DNA of 64,000 nucleotides, from contig NZ_ARWA01000001.1 in NCBI RefSeq assembly GCF_000385335.1, forward strand, positions 636,081-700,080, written 5' to 3'. Both the position numbers and the translations under genes were made by a program. This stretch comes from Methyloferula stellata AR4 (GTDB lineage Bacteria; Pseudomonadota; Alphaproteobacteria; Rhizobiales; Beijerinckiaceae). Positions 26,188-36,856 of this stretch are shown one piece after another. Under the pieces are notes generated by a model. The model was not told the DNA's origin. It did not search any database and saw nothing but the letters and a program-made list of their open reading frames with translations. Position 1 is the first letter of the stretch, and the number at the start of each line of letters is the position of its first letter.

Positions 26188-27210
26188 TCACGCCGCCTGC
26201 CGCGATGCGGCCAATGCCACCGCCCATAGCGCGCGCACGGCCACCACTTCCGCCAGACGCGGTTCGCGCCGCACCTTGCCGATCGCTTCCGCAAGGCCCG
26301 CGATCGCGCGCGCCAGCCGCGCCGAGGTCCAGTTCCGCATCTGGCGTTCCATCGCGGCGGCGCGCCCATAGGTGCTGCGCGCCTTCATCTCGCCGCCTGC
26401 CGTATCCGCATTCTCATATTCGAGCCGCGCGCGATGCAGGCTGATCGCGTGACGCAAGGCCATAGCCAGCAACATATTGGCATCGCCCCCTTCGCCGAAG
26501 ACGCGCGCCGCCGTCTCCTCGACCGCTTTGAATTGCCCGTCGAAGGCGCCGTCGATCGCGTGATCGAAGACGAGCGCCGAGGCGTCGGAGACCACGGCCG
26601 CGATATGGGCGAGCCCGACATGGTCTTCGCCATGCGCATAGAGCAAAAGCTTATCGAGTTCCGATCGCGTCGTCAGCCTGTCCTGGCCGAGCAGCGACAC
26701 GAGCAGGGTTTTGGCGCCGGCGTCGATCGCAAGCCCGGCCTTTGCGACTTCGCTGTCGATCAGATGCGCGACGTCCTTGGCCGAATCCGGATAGCATTCG
26801 ATCGCGGCGGCATTCTTGTCGCGCTCGCACAGGCGGCGCAGCGGCGACTCGCGCTTGAGACCGCCCGCTTCGATCACGATGGTGCAGGCGTCGGGCGGCG
26901 TCGCCAGCAGCGGATCGAGCGCCGCGTCGAAGGCCTTGCCGCCCGCTTCGATCAGGACAGCTTTGCGGCCGCCGAAGAGCGGCAGCGTATAGGCTTCATC
27001 GGCGAGCCGCAGCGGATCGCCTGCGAGTTCGTCGCCGCTCAGCCGCGCCAGTTGAAACGGATCCTTGGGATCATCGACCGCCTGGCTCACGATGCGGTGT
27101 ACGCGCTCGGAGATCAGGCCCGCGTCGGTTCCGAAGACGAGAAAGACGAACATATGCGCCGGAGGGCGCGCCAGAAAACGGTCGGCCTCGTAGCTCTTGA
27201 CCGCGACCAT
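26188..27210 (-). CDS. holA: DNA polymerase III subunit delta
   Basis: HolA opens the sliding clamp within the clamp loader. The 340-aa protein shows the family pattern: FLVFGTDAGLISERVHRIVS at the N-terminus, LSGDELAGDPLRLADEAYTL, and TLLVSLLGQDRLTTRSELDK. The C-terminal helical domain is ordinary (AMERQMRNWTSARLARAIAG). The start overlaps the lptE stop by one base (TGATG). leuS-lptE-holA is a conserved order in Hyphomicrobiales. Confidence 0.92.
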   Translation of the reverse strand: MVAVKSYEADRFLARPPAHMFVFLVFGTDAGLISERVHRIVSQAVDDPKDPFQLARLSGDELAGDPLRLADEAYTLPLFGGRKAVLIEAGGKAFDAALDPLLATPPDACTIVIEAGGLKRESPLRRLCERDKNAAAIECYPDSAKDVAHLIDSEVAKAGLAIDAGAKTLLVSLLGQDRLTTRSELDKLLLYAHGEDHVGLAHIAAVVSDASALVFDHAIDGAFDGQFKAVEETAARVFGEGGDANMLLAMALRHAISLHRARLEYENADTAGGEMKARSTYGRAAAMERQMRNWTSARLARAIAGLAEAIGKVRREPRLAEVVAVRALWAVALAASRQAA

Positions 27211-27773
27211 CAGGACTTTGGAACGACGACCGGCGCAGGTGCCTGCGGTGGCGCCCCGGCTGCGAAAATGGCCGCGATCCGGGTGCGGATCTGATCGGCG
27301 AGCCGTTCCGCGTCGCGGATTTCCGCATCGCGCGCGGCGCGCACGCTGGCAAAGCGCTGGGTCGTGCGGTCATAGCTCGCAACGACTGTCGCCGAATCCT
27401 TGTAGATCGGCGGCCCGCCGGTCGCGTGCTCCAGGCGGAAATTTGCCGTAACAAGCACATTGGCGGCGCTCGCCTGGCCGGTGACCGTGTCGACCAAAGG
27501 CGTTTGCGTGCTTTCCGACAGGCTCACGAAAAGACGGTAGCGCGGCGGAACCCGCGAACCAGTTCCATTAAAGCCGAAGATCAGCTCATTTTCCAGATAA
27601 TGGCCGAGCCGGTCGCCGATCGGCTCGATGGAAACGGCCTGCATTTCGGTGGCGACGCTGCCGCCGCCATCTGCCAAAGGCCCGTAAAGCGGCTGGATGC
27701 AGCCGGCGAGCGGCGCAGCCAACAGAAACAGGCCGAAAGCCCATAGGGCTTTTTTGGAGCGCATCGGATTCAT
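27210..27773 (-). CDS. lptE: LPS-assembly lipoprotein LptE
   Basis: LptE plugs the LptD barrel that inserts lipopolysaccharide in the outer membrane. A lipoprotein signal peptide is clear: ALWAFGLFLLAAPLAGC, with the lipobox cysteine near residue 23. The mature part fits the family (ALVTANFRLEH-like beta pattern, TTQRFASVRAARDAEIRDAE). ATG 27773 or 27764 is the probable start; the frame is open further upstream into a palindrome. It lies 67 bases after leuS and overlaps holA. Confidence 0.85.
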   Translation of the reverse strand: MNPMRSKKALWAFGLFLLAAPLAGCIQPLYGPLADGGGSVATEMQAVSIEPIGDRLGHYLENELIFGFNGTGSRVPPRYRLFVSLSESTQTPLVDTVTGQASAANVLVTANFRLEHATGGPPIYKDSATVVASYDRTTQRFASVRAARDAEIRDAERLADQIRTRIAAIFAAGAPPQAPAPVVVPKS

Positions 27774-27786
27774 CCGAAACCCGCAT

Positions 27787-27817
27787 CGCTGGCGATCTAT
27801 CGCGACAGCGAGATCGC
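27787..27817. repeat. 31-base repeat with GCGATCT/AGATCGC arms, copy 1
   Basis: CGCTGGCGATCTATCGC, two variable bases, CAGCGAGATCGC. The same 31 bases, with only the two variable positions changed, occur at 41996-42026. The arms are inverted repeats. It lies in the lptE leader. Confidence 0.65.
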
Positions 27818-27840
27818 GAGGTACTTTTCGGTCCGATGCT

Positions 27841-30474
27841 CTAGCCGACGACATTCACGATCCTTTGCGGGACGATGATGATTTTCTTCACCGGACGGCC
27901 CTCCAGGGCCTTTTGCACAAAATCGAGCGCCAGGACGGCGGACTCGATCGCCGCCTGATCGGCGGTGCGGTCGATCACGAGATCGCCGCGCTTCTTACCA
28001 TTCACCTGCACGGGCAGGCTTATCACATCTTCGACGACAAGGGCAGGCTCGGCAATGGGCCAGGCCGTCTCGGCAACCAGCACCTTATGACCGAGCCGCG
28101 CCCAGCATTCCTCGGCGAGATGCGGCATCATCGGCGCAAAAAGCTGGACCATGATGTCGCCCGCCTCCCTGAAGGCAAATCTTAGATCGTCTGAAATCTC
28201 AGGTGTTTCAACCGCGCCGACGGCGGCCGAGACCTTATTGGCGAGATCGTGGACCTGAGCGATCGCGCGATTGAACCGCAACCGGTCCAAATCCTCGCCG
28301 ACCTTGATTAAGGCCCCGTGAACCGCCTTGCGAAGCTCCATCGCGGGGGGAGAAAACACCGTGGGCTTGGGTATATCCGGGGCCGAGGCCAGCTCCGCCA
28401 GTTCGCCGGTGAGCCGCCATAGCCGCTGCAGGAATTTCGAAACGTTCTGAGCACCTTCCTGGGTCCAGATCACATCGCGCTCGGGCGGCGAATCGCTGAG
28501 CATGAACCAGCGCGCGGTATCGGCCCCGAAACTTTCGATGATCTCGTCCGGGTCGACGACGTTCTTTTTCGACTTCGACATTTTCTCGATCGGGCCGATC
28601 TCGACTTCGGCGCCATTATTGTCGAGCCTGAAGGCCTTGCGCCCCTCCGGCGTCTGCTCGATCCGCACATCGGCGGGCGCGACCCAGGCGCCGTCCAGGC
28701 CCTTATAGGTTTCGTGAACCACCATGCCCTGCGTGAAGAGGCCGGTGAAAGGCTCCTTCAACTCGTCGGCATGATTGGTCATCCGCATCGCGCGGGTGAA
28801 GAAACGCGCATAGAGCAGATGCAAAATCGCGTGTTCGATGCCGCCTATATATTGATCGACCGGCATCCAGCGGGAAACCGCCGCGGCATCCGTCGGCTCG
28901 GCTTGGTCCTTCGGGTCGGTGAAGCGCAGAAAATACCAGGACGAATCGACGAAAGTATCCATCGTGTCGGTTTCGCGCCGGGCCGGACCGCCGCAGATCG
29001 GGCAGGCGACATGTTTCCAAGTCGGATGCCGGTCGAGCGGATTGCCGGGCTGATCGAAAGTGACATCCTTCGGCAATTCGACCGGCAGATCCTTTTCAGG
29101 TACCGGGACAACCCCGCAGGATTCGCAATGGATGATCGGGATCGGGCAGCCCCAATAGCGCTGCCGCGAAATGCCCCAATCGCGCAGGCGGAAGTTGATC
29201 TGGCGCTTCGCAATGGGGCGGCCATCGAACACCGCCGCCTCGAGCCGTTTCGCAACTTCTTCCTTGGCCTCGGGAATCGAAAGCCCATCGAGAAAGCGGG
29301 AATGAAAGAGCGTGCCTTCGCCGTCATAGGCCTGCGTCGTGATGACGAAACTCGCGGGATCGGCGCCGGGCGGCAGGATCACCGGCTGATTGCCGAGCCC
29401 GTAAGTATTGGCGAAATCGAGGTCGCGCTGGTCATGCGCGGGACAGCCGAAAATGGCGCCCGTGCCATAATCCATGAGCACGAAATTCGCGACATAGACC
29501 GGCAGGCCCCAGTTGTCATCGAAAGGATGGCGGACCTTCAGCCCCGTGTCATAGCCCTTCTTTTCGGCCGTCTCGATCGCCGCCACCGACGTGCCGCGAT
29601 GGCTGCACTCGATGATGAAATCCTTCAGCGCCGGATCACTCTCGGCAAGCTTCTGCGCCAGCGGATGATCCGGCGCGATCGCCAGAAACTTGGCACCGAA
29701 AAGCGTGTCCGGCCGTGTGGTGTAGACTTCGAGTTCCCGCGTATCGACAGCCGGGCCCGGCACGAGCTCGAAGCGCACCAGCAAGCCTTCGGAGCGGCCA
29801 ATCCAGTTCTTCTGCATCAGCCGGACTTTTTCCGGCCAATGCTCGAGCGTATCGAGCCCGGCGAGCAAATCATCCGCTTGCGCCGCGATCTTCAAGAACC
29901 ATTGCGTCAGCTCGCGCTGTTCGACGAGCGCGCCGGAACGCCAGCCGCGTCCGTCGATCACTTGCTCATTGGCAAGCACGGTATGATCGACCGGGTCCCA
30001 ATTGACCTTCGCCTGTTTGCGATCGACAAGCCCCGCGGCCAGAAAATCCAGAAACAATTTCTGCTGATGCTTGTAATAGGACGGATCGCAGGTCGCGATT
30101 TCCCGCGTCCAATCGATGGAAAGCCCCATCGATTTCAACTGCGTCCGCATGGTCGCAATATTCGCATAGGTCCAATCGGCCGGATGGCTCTTGTTCTGCA
30201 TCGCCGCGTTTTCGGCAGGCATGCCGAAGGCGTCCCAGCCCATCGGATGCAGCACCATGAAACCCTTGGCGCGCTTATAACGGGCGATGACGTCGCCCAT
30301 GGCATAATTGCGCACGTGCCCCATATGGATGCGGCCGGACGGATAGGGAAACATTTCAAGGACGTAGTATTTTGGCCGCGCTGCATCGGTGCCGGTCAGA
30401 AAGGTGCCGGCCTCATCCCAAAACTTTTGCCATTTGGGTTCCGCTTCGCGGGCGTTGTAGCGCTCCGATTCCAT
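27841..30474 (-). CDS. leuS: Leucyl-tRNA synthetase
   Basis: An 877-aa class I synthetase. The HIGH signature is [15 protein letters not shown] and the KMSKS loop is [16 protein letters not shown]. The editing domain has the GTG segment [20 protein letters not shown] with its conserved aspartate. Cysteine pairs IHCESCG and HVACPICG mark the zinc insertions. The length is normal. It starts an operon leuS-lptE-holA and diverges from yggS. Confidence 0.97.
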   Translation of the reverse strand: MESERYNAREAEPKWQKFWDEAGTFLTGTDAARPKYYVLEMFPYPSGRIHMGHVRNYAMGDVIARYKRAKGFMVLHPMGWDAFGMPAENAAMQNKSHPADWTYANIATMRTQLKSMGLSIDWTREIATCDPSYYKHQQKLFLDFLAAGLVDRKQAKVNWDPVDHTVLANEQVIDGRGWRSGALVEQRELTQWFLKIAAQADDLLAGLDTLEHWPEKVRLMQKNWIGRSEGLLVRFELVPGPAVDTRELEVYTTRPDTLFGAKFLAIAPDHPLAQKLAESDPALKDFIIECSHRGTSVAAIETAEKKGYDTGLKVRHPFDDNWGLPVYVANFVLMDYGTGAIFGCPAHDQRDLDFANTYGLGNQPVILPPGADPASFVITTQAYDGEGTLFHSRFLDGLSIPEAKEEVAKRLEAAVFDGRPIAKRQINFRLRDWGISRQRYWGCPIPIIHCESCGVVPVPEKDLPVELPKDVTFDQPGNPLDRHPTWKHVACPICGGPARRETDTMDTFVDSSWYFLRFTDPKDQAEPTDAAAVSRWMPVDQYIGGIEHAILHLLYARFFTRAMRMTNHADELKEPFTGLFTQGMVVHETYKGLDGAWVAPADVRIEQTPEGRKAFRLDNNGAEVEIGPIEKMSKSKKNVVDPDEIIESFGADTARWFMLSDSPPERDVIWTQEGAQNVSKFLQRLWRLTGELAELASAPDIPKPTVFSPPAMELRKAVHGALIKVGEDLDRLRFNRAIAQVHDLANKVSAAVGAVETPEISDDLRFAFREAGDIMVQLFAPMMPHLAEECWARLGHKVLVAETAWPIAEPALVVEDVISLPVQVNGKKRGDLVIDRTADQAAIESAVLALDFVQKALEGRPVKKIIIVPQRIVNVVG

Positions 30475-30588
30475 GTTTAAGTGTCGATTCTTAGATGGGA
30501 AATGCCAGATTGAACCGGGTAAACAGCATCATTCGGCCGAGGGGTCAAATGTTTCGCGGCGGCGCAATATTACCTGGAATTCCGGCCG

Positions 30589-30636
30589 CCCTCATGCTGA
30601 GGAAGCCGCGAAGCGGCTGTCTCGAAGCGCGAGGGC
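30589..30636. repeat. Dispersed repeat family C, copy 2 (single hairpin)
   Basis: CCCTCATGCTGAGGAAGCCG, then CGAAGCGGCTGTCTCGAAGC and GCGAGGG. One half of the two-hairpin unit, upstream of yggS. Confidence 0.7.
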
Positions 30637-30660
30637 GTAGCAGCCTGAAGGAGCTGAGAC

Positions 30661-31323
30661 TTGAGCAATAGCGCCGCCCAATTGGCAGAGGTGCGGGAGC
30701 GGCTTGCCCGCGCCGCCCGGGACACCGGCCGTGATCCGGCCGAAATCACCCTCGTCTGCGTCTCCAAAACCTTCGGCCCGGAGGATATAAGGCCTGTGCT
30801 CGCTTCGGGGGAGCGGCATTTCGGCGAAAACCGCGTCCAGGAGGCGGAGGAGAAATGGCCCGCGCTCCGGACGGACTATCCTGATCTCGAGCTTCACCTG
30901 ATCGGCCCCCTGCAATCGAACAAAGCGCGGGAGGCGGTCGCCCTCTTCGACGTGATCGAGACGGTCGACCGGGAGAAGATCGCCGAAGCTCTGGCAAAGG
31001 AAATCAAGCGCACGGGCAAGCATCCGAAGCTCTATGTCCAGGTGAACACCGGCGCCGAACCGCAAAAGGCCGGAATCCTGCCGGAAGACGCCGACGCTTT
31101 CATCAAAACCTGCCGCGAGACCTATGGGCTCGAAATCTCAGGTTTGATGTGCATCCCGCCGGTCGACGACCAGGCCTCGCCGCATTTCGCTTTGCTGAAT
31201 AAGATCGCCGCGCGCAATGGGATCAAGATTATGTCGATGGGCATGAGCTCGGATTTCGAGCTCGCGATCCAGCTGGGTGCTACTCACGTGCGGGTCGGGA
31301 CCGCGATTTTCGGGAAGAGGTAA
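30661..31323 (+). CDS. yggS: Pyridoxal-phosphate homeostasis protein (YggS/PLPBP)
   Basis: A 220-aa PLP-binding protein that buffers vitamin B6 and amino-acid pools. The PLP lysine lies in TLVCVSKTFGPEDIRP, and the conserved GERHFGENRVQEAEEKW and HLIGPLQSNKAR segments are present, as is MSMGMSSDFELAIQLGATHV. TTG 30661 is the start, with AGGAG 10 bases before it. It diverges from leuS, the normal arrangement in this order. Confidence 0.93.
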   Translation: MSNSAAQLAEVRERLARAARDTGRDPAEITLVCVSKTFGPEDIRPVLASGERHFGENRVQEAEEKWPALRTDYPDLELHLIGPLQSNKAREAVALFDVIETVDREKIAEALAKEIKRTGKHPKLYVQVNTGAEPQKAGILPEDADAFIKTCRETYGLEISGLMCIPPVDDQASPHFALLNKIAARNGIKIMSMGMSSDFELAIQLGATHVRVGTAIFGKR

Positions 31324-31330
31324 AGCACCC

Positions 31331-31738
31331 ATGCGCTGCACGGTTTTATTCATTGGCATATCTACTTTATGCGCGGCTCTTTTGAAGGCAGGGCTTGATG
31401 TCGCAATAGCGTCGCCACAACTGCAAACGCCTGTCTGGCCCGACAAGGATTATCCGCCACTCGTATCAGCGAACAGATTATTTGAAGCTGTCCACCAAGC
31501 CTGTCCGCAACAGGGCTGGAATGAGCATTTGCTTTCGCACACCGAGGAAGGTCCATGGAATCGTGTGGCCGATAGCCTCACACCGGCCGAGAACGCGGCC
31601 ATCGAAAAGGCTCAGGAGCAATGCGACGCAGGCCTGTCTTGCCCGGCGGATACGAGGTTCGGCATGGAAGTGGAGATGGGCTACCTTCACGAACTTGTGC
31701 AAGCCATCTGTTCGCAGAGAGCGTCACCCGACTGGTAA
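31331..31738 (+). CDS. Hypothetical secreted protein (135 aa)
   Basis: ATG 31331 gives a signal peptide (VLFIGISTLCAALLKAG) and a mature part of about 110 residues with four cysteines (CPQQGW, EQCDAGLSC, AICSQRA). No family is recognised. It starts seven bases after yggS and may be cotranscribed. The cysteines suggest disulfides in the periplasm. Confidence 0.55.
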   Translation: MRCTVLFIGISTLCAALLKAGLDVAIASPQLQTPVWPDKDYPPLVSANRLFEAVHQACPQQGWNEHLLSHTEEGPWNRVADSLTPAENAAIEKAQEQCDAGLSCPADTRFGMEVEMGYLHELVQAICSQRASPDW

Positions 31739-31769
31739 GATCACCGCGCAATAAAAATAGGAGATCATT

Positions 31770-32831
31770 ATGACCGATACGGTCTTGATCGCCGGCGCGA
31801 GCGGCATCGTCGGCAGCGCCGCGGCTGAGGTCTTCAGTCAAGAAGGCTGGAGCGTGCTAGGCCTTGCCCGCAAACCCATCGCGCAACAAGGCGTGACGCC
31901 GGTCGCCGCCGATCTGCTCGATCCGGCATCGCTTCAGGCCGCAGTCGCCGGATTGAAACCCACCCAAGTCATCCTGTCGAGTTGGCTGCGGCAGGCGACG
32001 GAGGCGGAGAATATCCGCGTCAATTCAGCCATGGTGCGCAATATCCTCGACGCGCTTCGGCCGGCACAATCGGTGCGCCATGTCGCCCTCGTCACCGGGC
32101 TCAAACATTATCTCGGGCCGTTCGAGGCCTATGGCAAAGGCACGTTGCCGCAAACGCCTTTCCGGGAAGATCAAGCCCGGCTCGACATCGAGAATTTCTA
32201 CTATGCGCAGGAAGACGAAGTCTTCGCCGCGGCGGCGCGCGACGGTTTCGCTTGGGGCGTTCACCGGCCGCATACGATCATCGGCAAGGCCGTCGGCAAT
32301 GCGATGAATATGGGCACGACGCTCGCCGTCTATGCGACGATTTGCAGAGAGACCGGCCGGGCCGTCCGATTCCCAGGAAGCGCGACGCAATGGAACAGCC
32401 TCACCGATATGACCGATGCGCATTTGCTCGCTCGGCATTTGCTTTGGGCGATGACGACACCGGCCGCCGCCAATGAGGCCTTCAATGTCGTCAATGGCGA
32501 TGTCTTTCGCTGGAAATGGATGTGGCCCCGATTGGCCCATTGGTTCGGCATAGAAGCGGAAGAGTTCGACGGCGTGGTTCGTCCGCTCGAGCAGCAAATG
32601 GCCGATGATGCGCCCATTTGGCGCGATATCGCGACACGTCATCATTTGGTTGAACCGGATATAGACCGGCTCATCTCGGCGTGGCATACGGACGCCGATC
32701 TCGGCCGTCCGATCGAAGTCGTCACCGACATGACGAAGAGCCGGAAATTGGGATTCGCTCTCTACCAGCCGACTGATGAGGCCTTCTTCGCCTTGTTCGA
32801 CCAGTTGCGGCGCGAACGGCTGATTCCCTGA
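31770..32831 (+). CDS. PRISE-type NAD(P)-dependent reductase (SDR)
   Basis: A 353-aa short-chain dehydrogenase. The Rossmann motif is GASGIVGSAAAEVF near residue 9. The segment TGLKHYLGPFEAYGKG and the later ENFYYAQED are typical of progesterone 5-beta-reductase/iridoid synthase-like enzymes, which reduce enones with NADPH. The substrate is unknown. GAGATC precedes the ATG. No neighbouring pathway genes point to a role. Confidence 0.8.
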   Translation: MTDTVLIAGASGIVGSAAAEVFSQEGWSVLGLARKPIAQQGVTPVAADLLDPASLQAAVAGLKPTQVILSSWLRQATEAENIRVNSAMVRNILDALRPAQSVRHVALVTGLKHYLGPFEAYGKGTLPQTPFREDQARLDIENFYYAQEDEVFAAAARDGFAWGVHRPHTIIGKAVGNAMNMGTTLAVYATICRETGRAVRFPGSATQWNSLTDMTDAHLLARHLLWAMTTPAAANEAFNVVNGDVFRWKWMWPRLAHWFGIEAEEFDGVVRPLEQQMADDAPIWRDIATRHHLVEPDIDRLISAWHTDADLGRPIEVVTDMTKSRKLGFALYQPTDEAFFALFDQLRRERLIP

Positions 32832-32880
32832 GCAGGGTAGAGGATGCAAGCCTCTCGAAGAATGGCCAAGAGCGCGACCG

Positions 32881-32927
32881 CCCTCGTCCTTCGAGACGGC
32901 GGCTTCGCCGCCTCCTCAGGATGAGGG
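32881..32927. repeat. Dispersed repeat family C, copy 3
   Basis: CGTCCTTCGAGACGGCGG and CTTCGCCGCCTCCTCAGGA: a single strong hairpin between the reductase gene and the DUF805 gene. Confidence 0.75.
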
Positions 32928-33020
32928 CTTTCTTGCCATATTACATTCCGCCGAGGTTGGTTGCCGCCATTCGGCGCCGCACATAAAGTCTCCATGGCTT
33001 CAATGTGAATCGGGCCAGTC

Positions 33021-33437
33021 TTGGACCTCATCCCAATCCTCTTCAGCATCACCGGCCGCCTGGACCGCGGCCGGTTTTGGCGCGCGGTGCTCGTCTCCAT
33101 CTGCGCCTGGATCCTCATCTTCCTCGTCGCGGCCGGCATTGCCTTTATCTTCGGCGCTCAGCGGGCCGTTCTCAATGCCGGGATTCTGCCGCTGCTCGTC
33201 AGCACCCCCATCGGCATAAGGCGGCTGCACGATCGCGACAAAAGCGGCCGATGGCTCGTCGTCTTTTATGGACTGCCGCTGCTTTTTGGGTACATCGCGG
33301 ATACGACCGATATCGGCGTCGAATTCCTTCTGTCGCTCGCGAGCACAGCGATTGCGATCTGGGGATTCATAGAGCTCGGCTGCCTGCGCGGGACAGAGGG
33401 GCCCAATCGATTCGGGCCCGACCCGCTCGCAAGCTAG
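33021..33437 (+). CDS. DUF805 membrane protein
   Basis: A 138-aa inner-membrane protein of the DUF805 family. The N-terminal GRLDRGRFWRAVL motif and the middle IGIRRLHDRDKSGRW motif are diagnostic. About four membrane segments are present. The start is TTG 33021 because no in-frame ATG lies upstream. The function of the family is unknown. Confidence 0.88.
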   Translation: MDLIPILFSITGRLDRGRFWRAVLVSICAWILIFLVAAGIAFIFGAQRAVLNAGILPLLVSTPIGIRRLHDRDKSGRWLVVFYGLPLLFGYIADTTDIGVEFLLSLASTAIAIWGFIELGCLRGTEGPNRFGPDPLAS

Positions 33438-33459
33438 ATCGGATAATTCTTGCACCTTC

Positions 33460-33506
33460 CCCTCACCTTTCGAGACCGCCCCTTTCGGGGCCTCCTCAGG
33501 ATGAGG
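33460..33506. repeat. Dispersed repeat family C, copy 4
   Basis: CCTCACCTTTCGAGACCGCC, then CCTTTCGGGGCCTCCTCAGG and ATGAGG: a single hairpin between DUF805 and the next gene. Confidence 0.7.
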
Positions 33507-33547
33507 TAAACTTGGTTCGAACGAGCGATGCGAAGAAAGCGCGATAG

Positions 33548-33829
33548 ATGATCGAAGATGATGACGAAGACGAAGAAAATATCGAGCACGGCATTTATCG
33601 CGTGACGCATATGCTTGTGACCGGCGGCGAGCGGCGCAAGGTCGAAAGCGATTTCATTCTGATGGACGATAGACTTCTTCTCGTCCTCGAATGGATCAAC
33701 CGTCCCGAAGGCGATCTTTGGCCGAGCCTGACCTTGCCGCTTGACGAAGAGCTTCTCGACGAAGATCCCGACCGGCCAGGCAAGTTTCTCTATTCCGGCG
33801 AGCTCGTCGATCCCCGCAAAGTGCAATGA
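33548..33829 (+). CDS. Acidic hypothetical protein (93 aa)
   Basis: A small soluble acidic protein (DDDEDEENIEHG at the N-terminus; LDEELLDEDPDRPG near the C-terminus). Between them is a beta-like stretch (YRVTHMLVTGG, VESDFILMDDRLLLVLEW). No family is recognised and the start lacks a strong Shine-Dalgarno sequence. Coding bias fits its neighbours, so it is probably real. Confidence 0.6.
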   Translation: MIEDDDEDEENIEHGIYRVTHMLVTGGERRKVESDFILMDDRLLLVLEWINRPEGDLWPSLTLPLDEELLDEDPDRPGKFLYSGELVDPRKVQ

Positions 33830-33846
33830 CGCCGCCAGAGATAGAG

Positions 33847-33950
33847 CCCTCATCCTGAGGAGCTTGCGGAGCAAGCGTCTCGAAGGACGAGGGCGATACG
33901 CTCTTGGCTCATCCTTCGAGACGGCGGCTTCGCCGCCTCCTCAGGATGAA
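33847..33950. repeat. Dispersed repeat family C, copy 5 (mutS end)
   Basis: The full two-hairpin unit (CATCCTGAGGAGCTTGCGGA; CTCGAAGGACGAGGG; TCCTTCGAGACGGCGGC; TCCTCAGGATGA). Its last bases encode the final residues and stop codon of mutS on the minus strand. Confidence 0.8.
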
Positions 33951-36664
33951 GGTTTGCGCAGCCCCTTAAGCTTATAAAGCGCTTCCAACGCCTCTCTTGG
34001 GCTCAGCGCGTCGGGGTCGAGCGCATCGAGCGCGAGATTGAGAGGATCAGGCTTTGGCGCTGGCGCAGGCGGTTCCTCGCGCACGGCGAACAAAGGCAGA
34101 TCCGCCACGAGCCGCTCGACCGGCATATGCCGGTCGCCCGCTTCAAGTTCGGCCAGCAGAATTCTTGCGCGTTCGACGACAGCGCCCGGCAAGCCTGCGA
34201 GCTTTGCCACCTGAATGCCGTAGGAGCGATCCGCCGCGCCCGGCAAAATTTCATGCAGGAAGACCACCTCGCCGTTCCAATCGGCGACGCGCATGGTGAG
34301 ATTGGTGAGGCGTGGCAGCCGCTTTGCCAGATGCGTCAATTCGTGAAAATGCGTCGCGAAGATCGCCCGCGAGCGGTTCTTCTCGTGCAGATGTTCGATC
34401 ACGGCCCAGGCGATCGACAGACCGTCGAAGGTTGCCGTGCCGCGCCCGATCTCATCGAGGATCACCAACGAGTTCGCGGTCGCCTGATTGAGGATCGCCG
34501 CCGTTTCGACCATCTCGACCATGAAGGTCGAGCGGCCGCGCGCCAGATCGTCGGCCGCGCCCACACGGGAAAACAGCCGGTCGACGATGCCTATCTGCGC
34601 TTTCGAAGCAGGAACAAAAGCGCCCATTTGCGCGAGCACGGCGATCAACGCGTTTTGGCGGAGATAGGTCGATTTGCCAGCCATGTTCGGGCCGGTGATG
34701 ACGGCGATGCAGCCGCCCTGGCCGGACCCCGAGAGATCGCAATCATTGGCGACGAAGGCTTGGCCCGTAGCCGCAAGTGCCGCCTCGACGACGGGATGAC
34801 GCCCACCTTCGATCACGAAAGCCTGCGAAGCCTCAATGAGAGGACGCGTCCAATTTCGCGCGGACGCCAGCTCCGCCAGCGCGGTGGACACATCGATCGC
34901 AGCCAGCGCCGCCGCGAGATGTTTGATCGCAACCTCTTCCGCCAGTACAAGCGCCACGAGCCGGTCGAAGATCGAGAGCTCGACGGCGAGCGCCTCGTCG
35001 GCAGCGGACGCGATCTTGGCTTCAAGCGCGGCCAGTTCGCTTGTCGAAAAGCGCATGGCGTCGGGCATGGTCTGACGATGCACGAAAGTCGCGTTGAAGG
35101 GCGGCTGCAACAAGGCCTCGCCTTGCGTGCGCGGCACTTCGATGAAGAAGCCGAGAAAATGATTATGTTTGAGCTTGAGCTGCTTCGTCTGCGCCAATTC
35201 GCAATAACGCGCTTGCAGCGCTGCGATCACGCGGCGGCTTTCATCGCGCAGCGCGCGTTGTTCATCCAGCGTCGCCTCATAACCCGCGCGGATAAAATTG
35301 CCGTCGCGCCGCTGCAAGGGAAGCTCATCGGCCAAAGCCTCCGTCAAAGCCGCAGCGACTTTCAAATCGACATCCCCGCATGCCTTTGCGGCTGACGCCA
35401 GTTCATCCGGCAAATCGGGCTTCGACAAAATCTCTCGCGCTAAAACCTGCGCAGCCTCGAGCCCGTCGCGGAGCGCTGCCAGATCGCGCGGGCCGCCGCG
35501 TTGAAGCGCGATGCGCGACAGTGCGCGGGCCAAATCCGGCACGGATTTCAGCCTCAAGCGGACCGCCGCGCGGAAATCATCCGCACCCACAAAAAACGCG
35601 ACCGCATCGAGCCTTGCGTCGATCGCCTGCGTCCCGGTCAGAGGCGCCGCCAGCCGTTCGGCCAGCAAGCGGCTTCCCGCCGAGGTCAATGTGAGATCGA
35701 TTGCAGCCAGCAGCGAGCCCTCGCGTGCGCCGGCGAGCGTGCGGGTCAATTCGAGATTGGCTCTGGTCGCCGCGTCGATCTCCATATGCGTGGCGCGCGT
35801 AAGGCGTTGCGGTAGATCGAGCGCGGGCCGCGCCGCGAGCTGGGTGCGCTCGACATAGAAGATCGCAACCGCCGCCGCGGCGCGTTCGACATCTGAAAAT
35901 GCGCCAAGCCCATCGAGCGTGGCGAGCTTGAAATAATCCTTCAGGCGGCGTTCGGCATTTTGCGCCTCACCGACATCGCGGCCAAGCGGCGTCAAAGGCA
36001 CACGTAGATCGGCGAAGAGACGCGCCGCGCGGGGCATGGCACAAATTCTCTCAGGCGCGACGATCTCGGACGGATCGATGCGGCTGATCTCGGCGCCGAG
36101 CGAGGCGTCCATGACTTCCGTCACGCGAAAGGCGCCAGTCGAAATATCGACCGCCGCGAGGCCGAACATCACATTGCCTTCGCCATCCTCGGCACAGGCC
36201 AAAGCCAAAAGGCAATTGGGCCGGCCGGGATCGAGCAATCTTTCTTCGGTGATCGTGCCCGGCGTCACGAGCCGCACGACATCGCGCTTGACGACGGATT
36301 TGCCGCCGCGTTTTTTGGCTTCGGCCGGGTCTTCGATCTGTTCGCAGACCGCGACGCGATGGCCCTTGCCAATCAACCTCTGCAGATAATCGTCGGCGCG
36401 CTCGACCGGCACACCGCACATGGGGATATCCTCGCCCTTGTGCTTGCCGCGCTTCGTCAAAACGATGCCGAGCGCGCGGCTCGCGATCTCCGCATCCTCG
36501 AAGAAAAGCTCGTAGAAATCGCCCATGCGATAGAAGAGCAGACTGCCCGGATGCGCCGCCTTGATCTCGATATATTGCGCCATCATCGGCGACGGCTTGG
36601 CCGCCTCGGGCTCAAGCGGATCAGCAGGCGCGGAGGAAGGCGCGGAGGCACGGCTTTTTCGCAT
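33941..36664 (-). CDS. mutS: DNA mismatch repair protein MutS
   Basis: MutS recognises mismatches as a dimer and recruits MutL. The 907-aa protein has the mismatch-reading motif [14 protein letters not shown] (about residue 45), Walker [16 protein letters not shown], and [15 protein letters not shown]. The C-terminal dimerisation end is [20 protein letters not shown]. The last codons (KPSS, stop) are read from a dispersed repeat, so the natural end may have been altered slightly. It is monocistronic. Confidence 0.97.
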   Translation of the reverse strand: MRKSRASAPSSAPADPLEPEAAKPSPMMAQYIEIKAAHPGSLLFYRMGDFYELFFEDAEIASRALGIVLTKRGKHKGEDIPMCGVPVERADDYLQRLIGKGHRVAVCEQIEDPAEAKKRGGKSVVKRDVVRLVTPGTITEERLLDPGRPNCLLALACAEDGEGNVMFGLAAVDISTGAFRVTEVMDASLGAEISRIDPSEIVAPERICAMPRAARLFADLRVPLTPLGRDVGEAQNAERRLKDYFKLATLDGLGAFSDVERAAAAVAIFYVERTQLAARPALDLPQRLTRATHMEIDAATRANLELTRTLAGAREGSLLAAIDLTLTSAGSRLLAERLAAPLTGTQAIDARLDAVAFFVGADDFRAAVRLRLKSVPDLARALSRIALQRGGPRDLAALRDGLEAAQVLAREILSKPDLPDELASAAKACGDVDLKVAAALTEALADELPLQRRDGNFIRAGYEATLDEQRALRDESRRVIAALQARYCELAQTKQLKLKHNHFLGFFIEVPRTQGEALLQPPFNATFVHRQTMPDAMRFSTSELAALEAKIASAADEALAVELSIFDRLVALVLAEEVAIKHLAAALAAIDVSTALAELASARNWTRPLIEASQAFVIEGGRHPVVEAALAATGQAFVANDCDLSGSGQGGCIAVITGPNMAGKSTYLRQNALIAVLAQMGAFVPASKAQIGIVDRLFSRVGAADDLARGRSTFMVEMVETAAILNQATANSLVILDEIGRGTATFDGLSIAWAVIEHLHEKNRSRAIFATHFHELTHLAKRLPRLTNLTMRVADWNGEVVFLHEILPGAADRSYGIQVAKLAGLPGAVVERARILLAELEAGDRHMPVERLVADLPLFAVREEPPAPAPKPDPLNLALDALDPDALSPREALEALYKLKGLRKPSS

Positions 36665-36754
36665 GAGCGCAGACTAGCAAAGGGCGGGTGCTTCCGCATC
36701 CCGGTTCGCGAAGCTGTCTAGCGCGATCCAATGGGAAGTTTCATTTGCCTTCGT

Positions 36755-36847
36755 CGCGTCATGCGCGGACTTGATCCGCGCATCAGGCTCAGCCACAAAA
36801 AGCAAAGCGTTATGCTTGGATGCGCGGGTCAAGCCCGCGCATGACGG
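36755..36847. repeat. Dispersed repeat family D, copy 3
   Basis: CGTCATGCGCGGACTTGATC with CGCGCATCA, then GGATGCGCGGGTCAAGCCCG and GCGCATGACGG, between mutS and kup. Confidence 0.75.
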
Positions 36848-36856
36848 CTATTGTTT

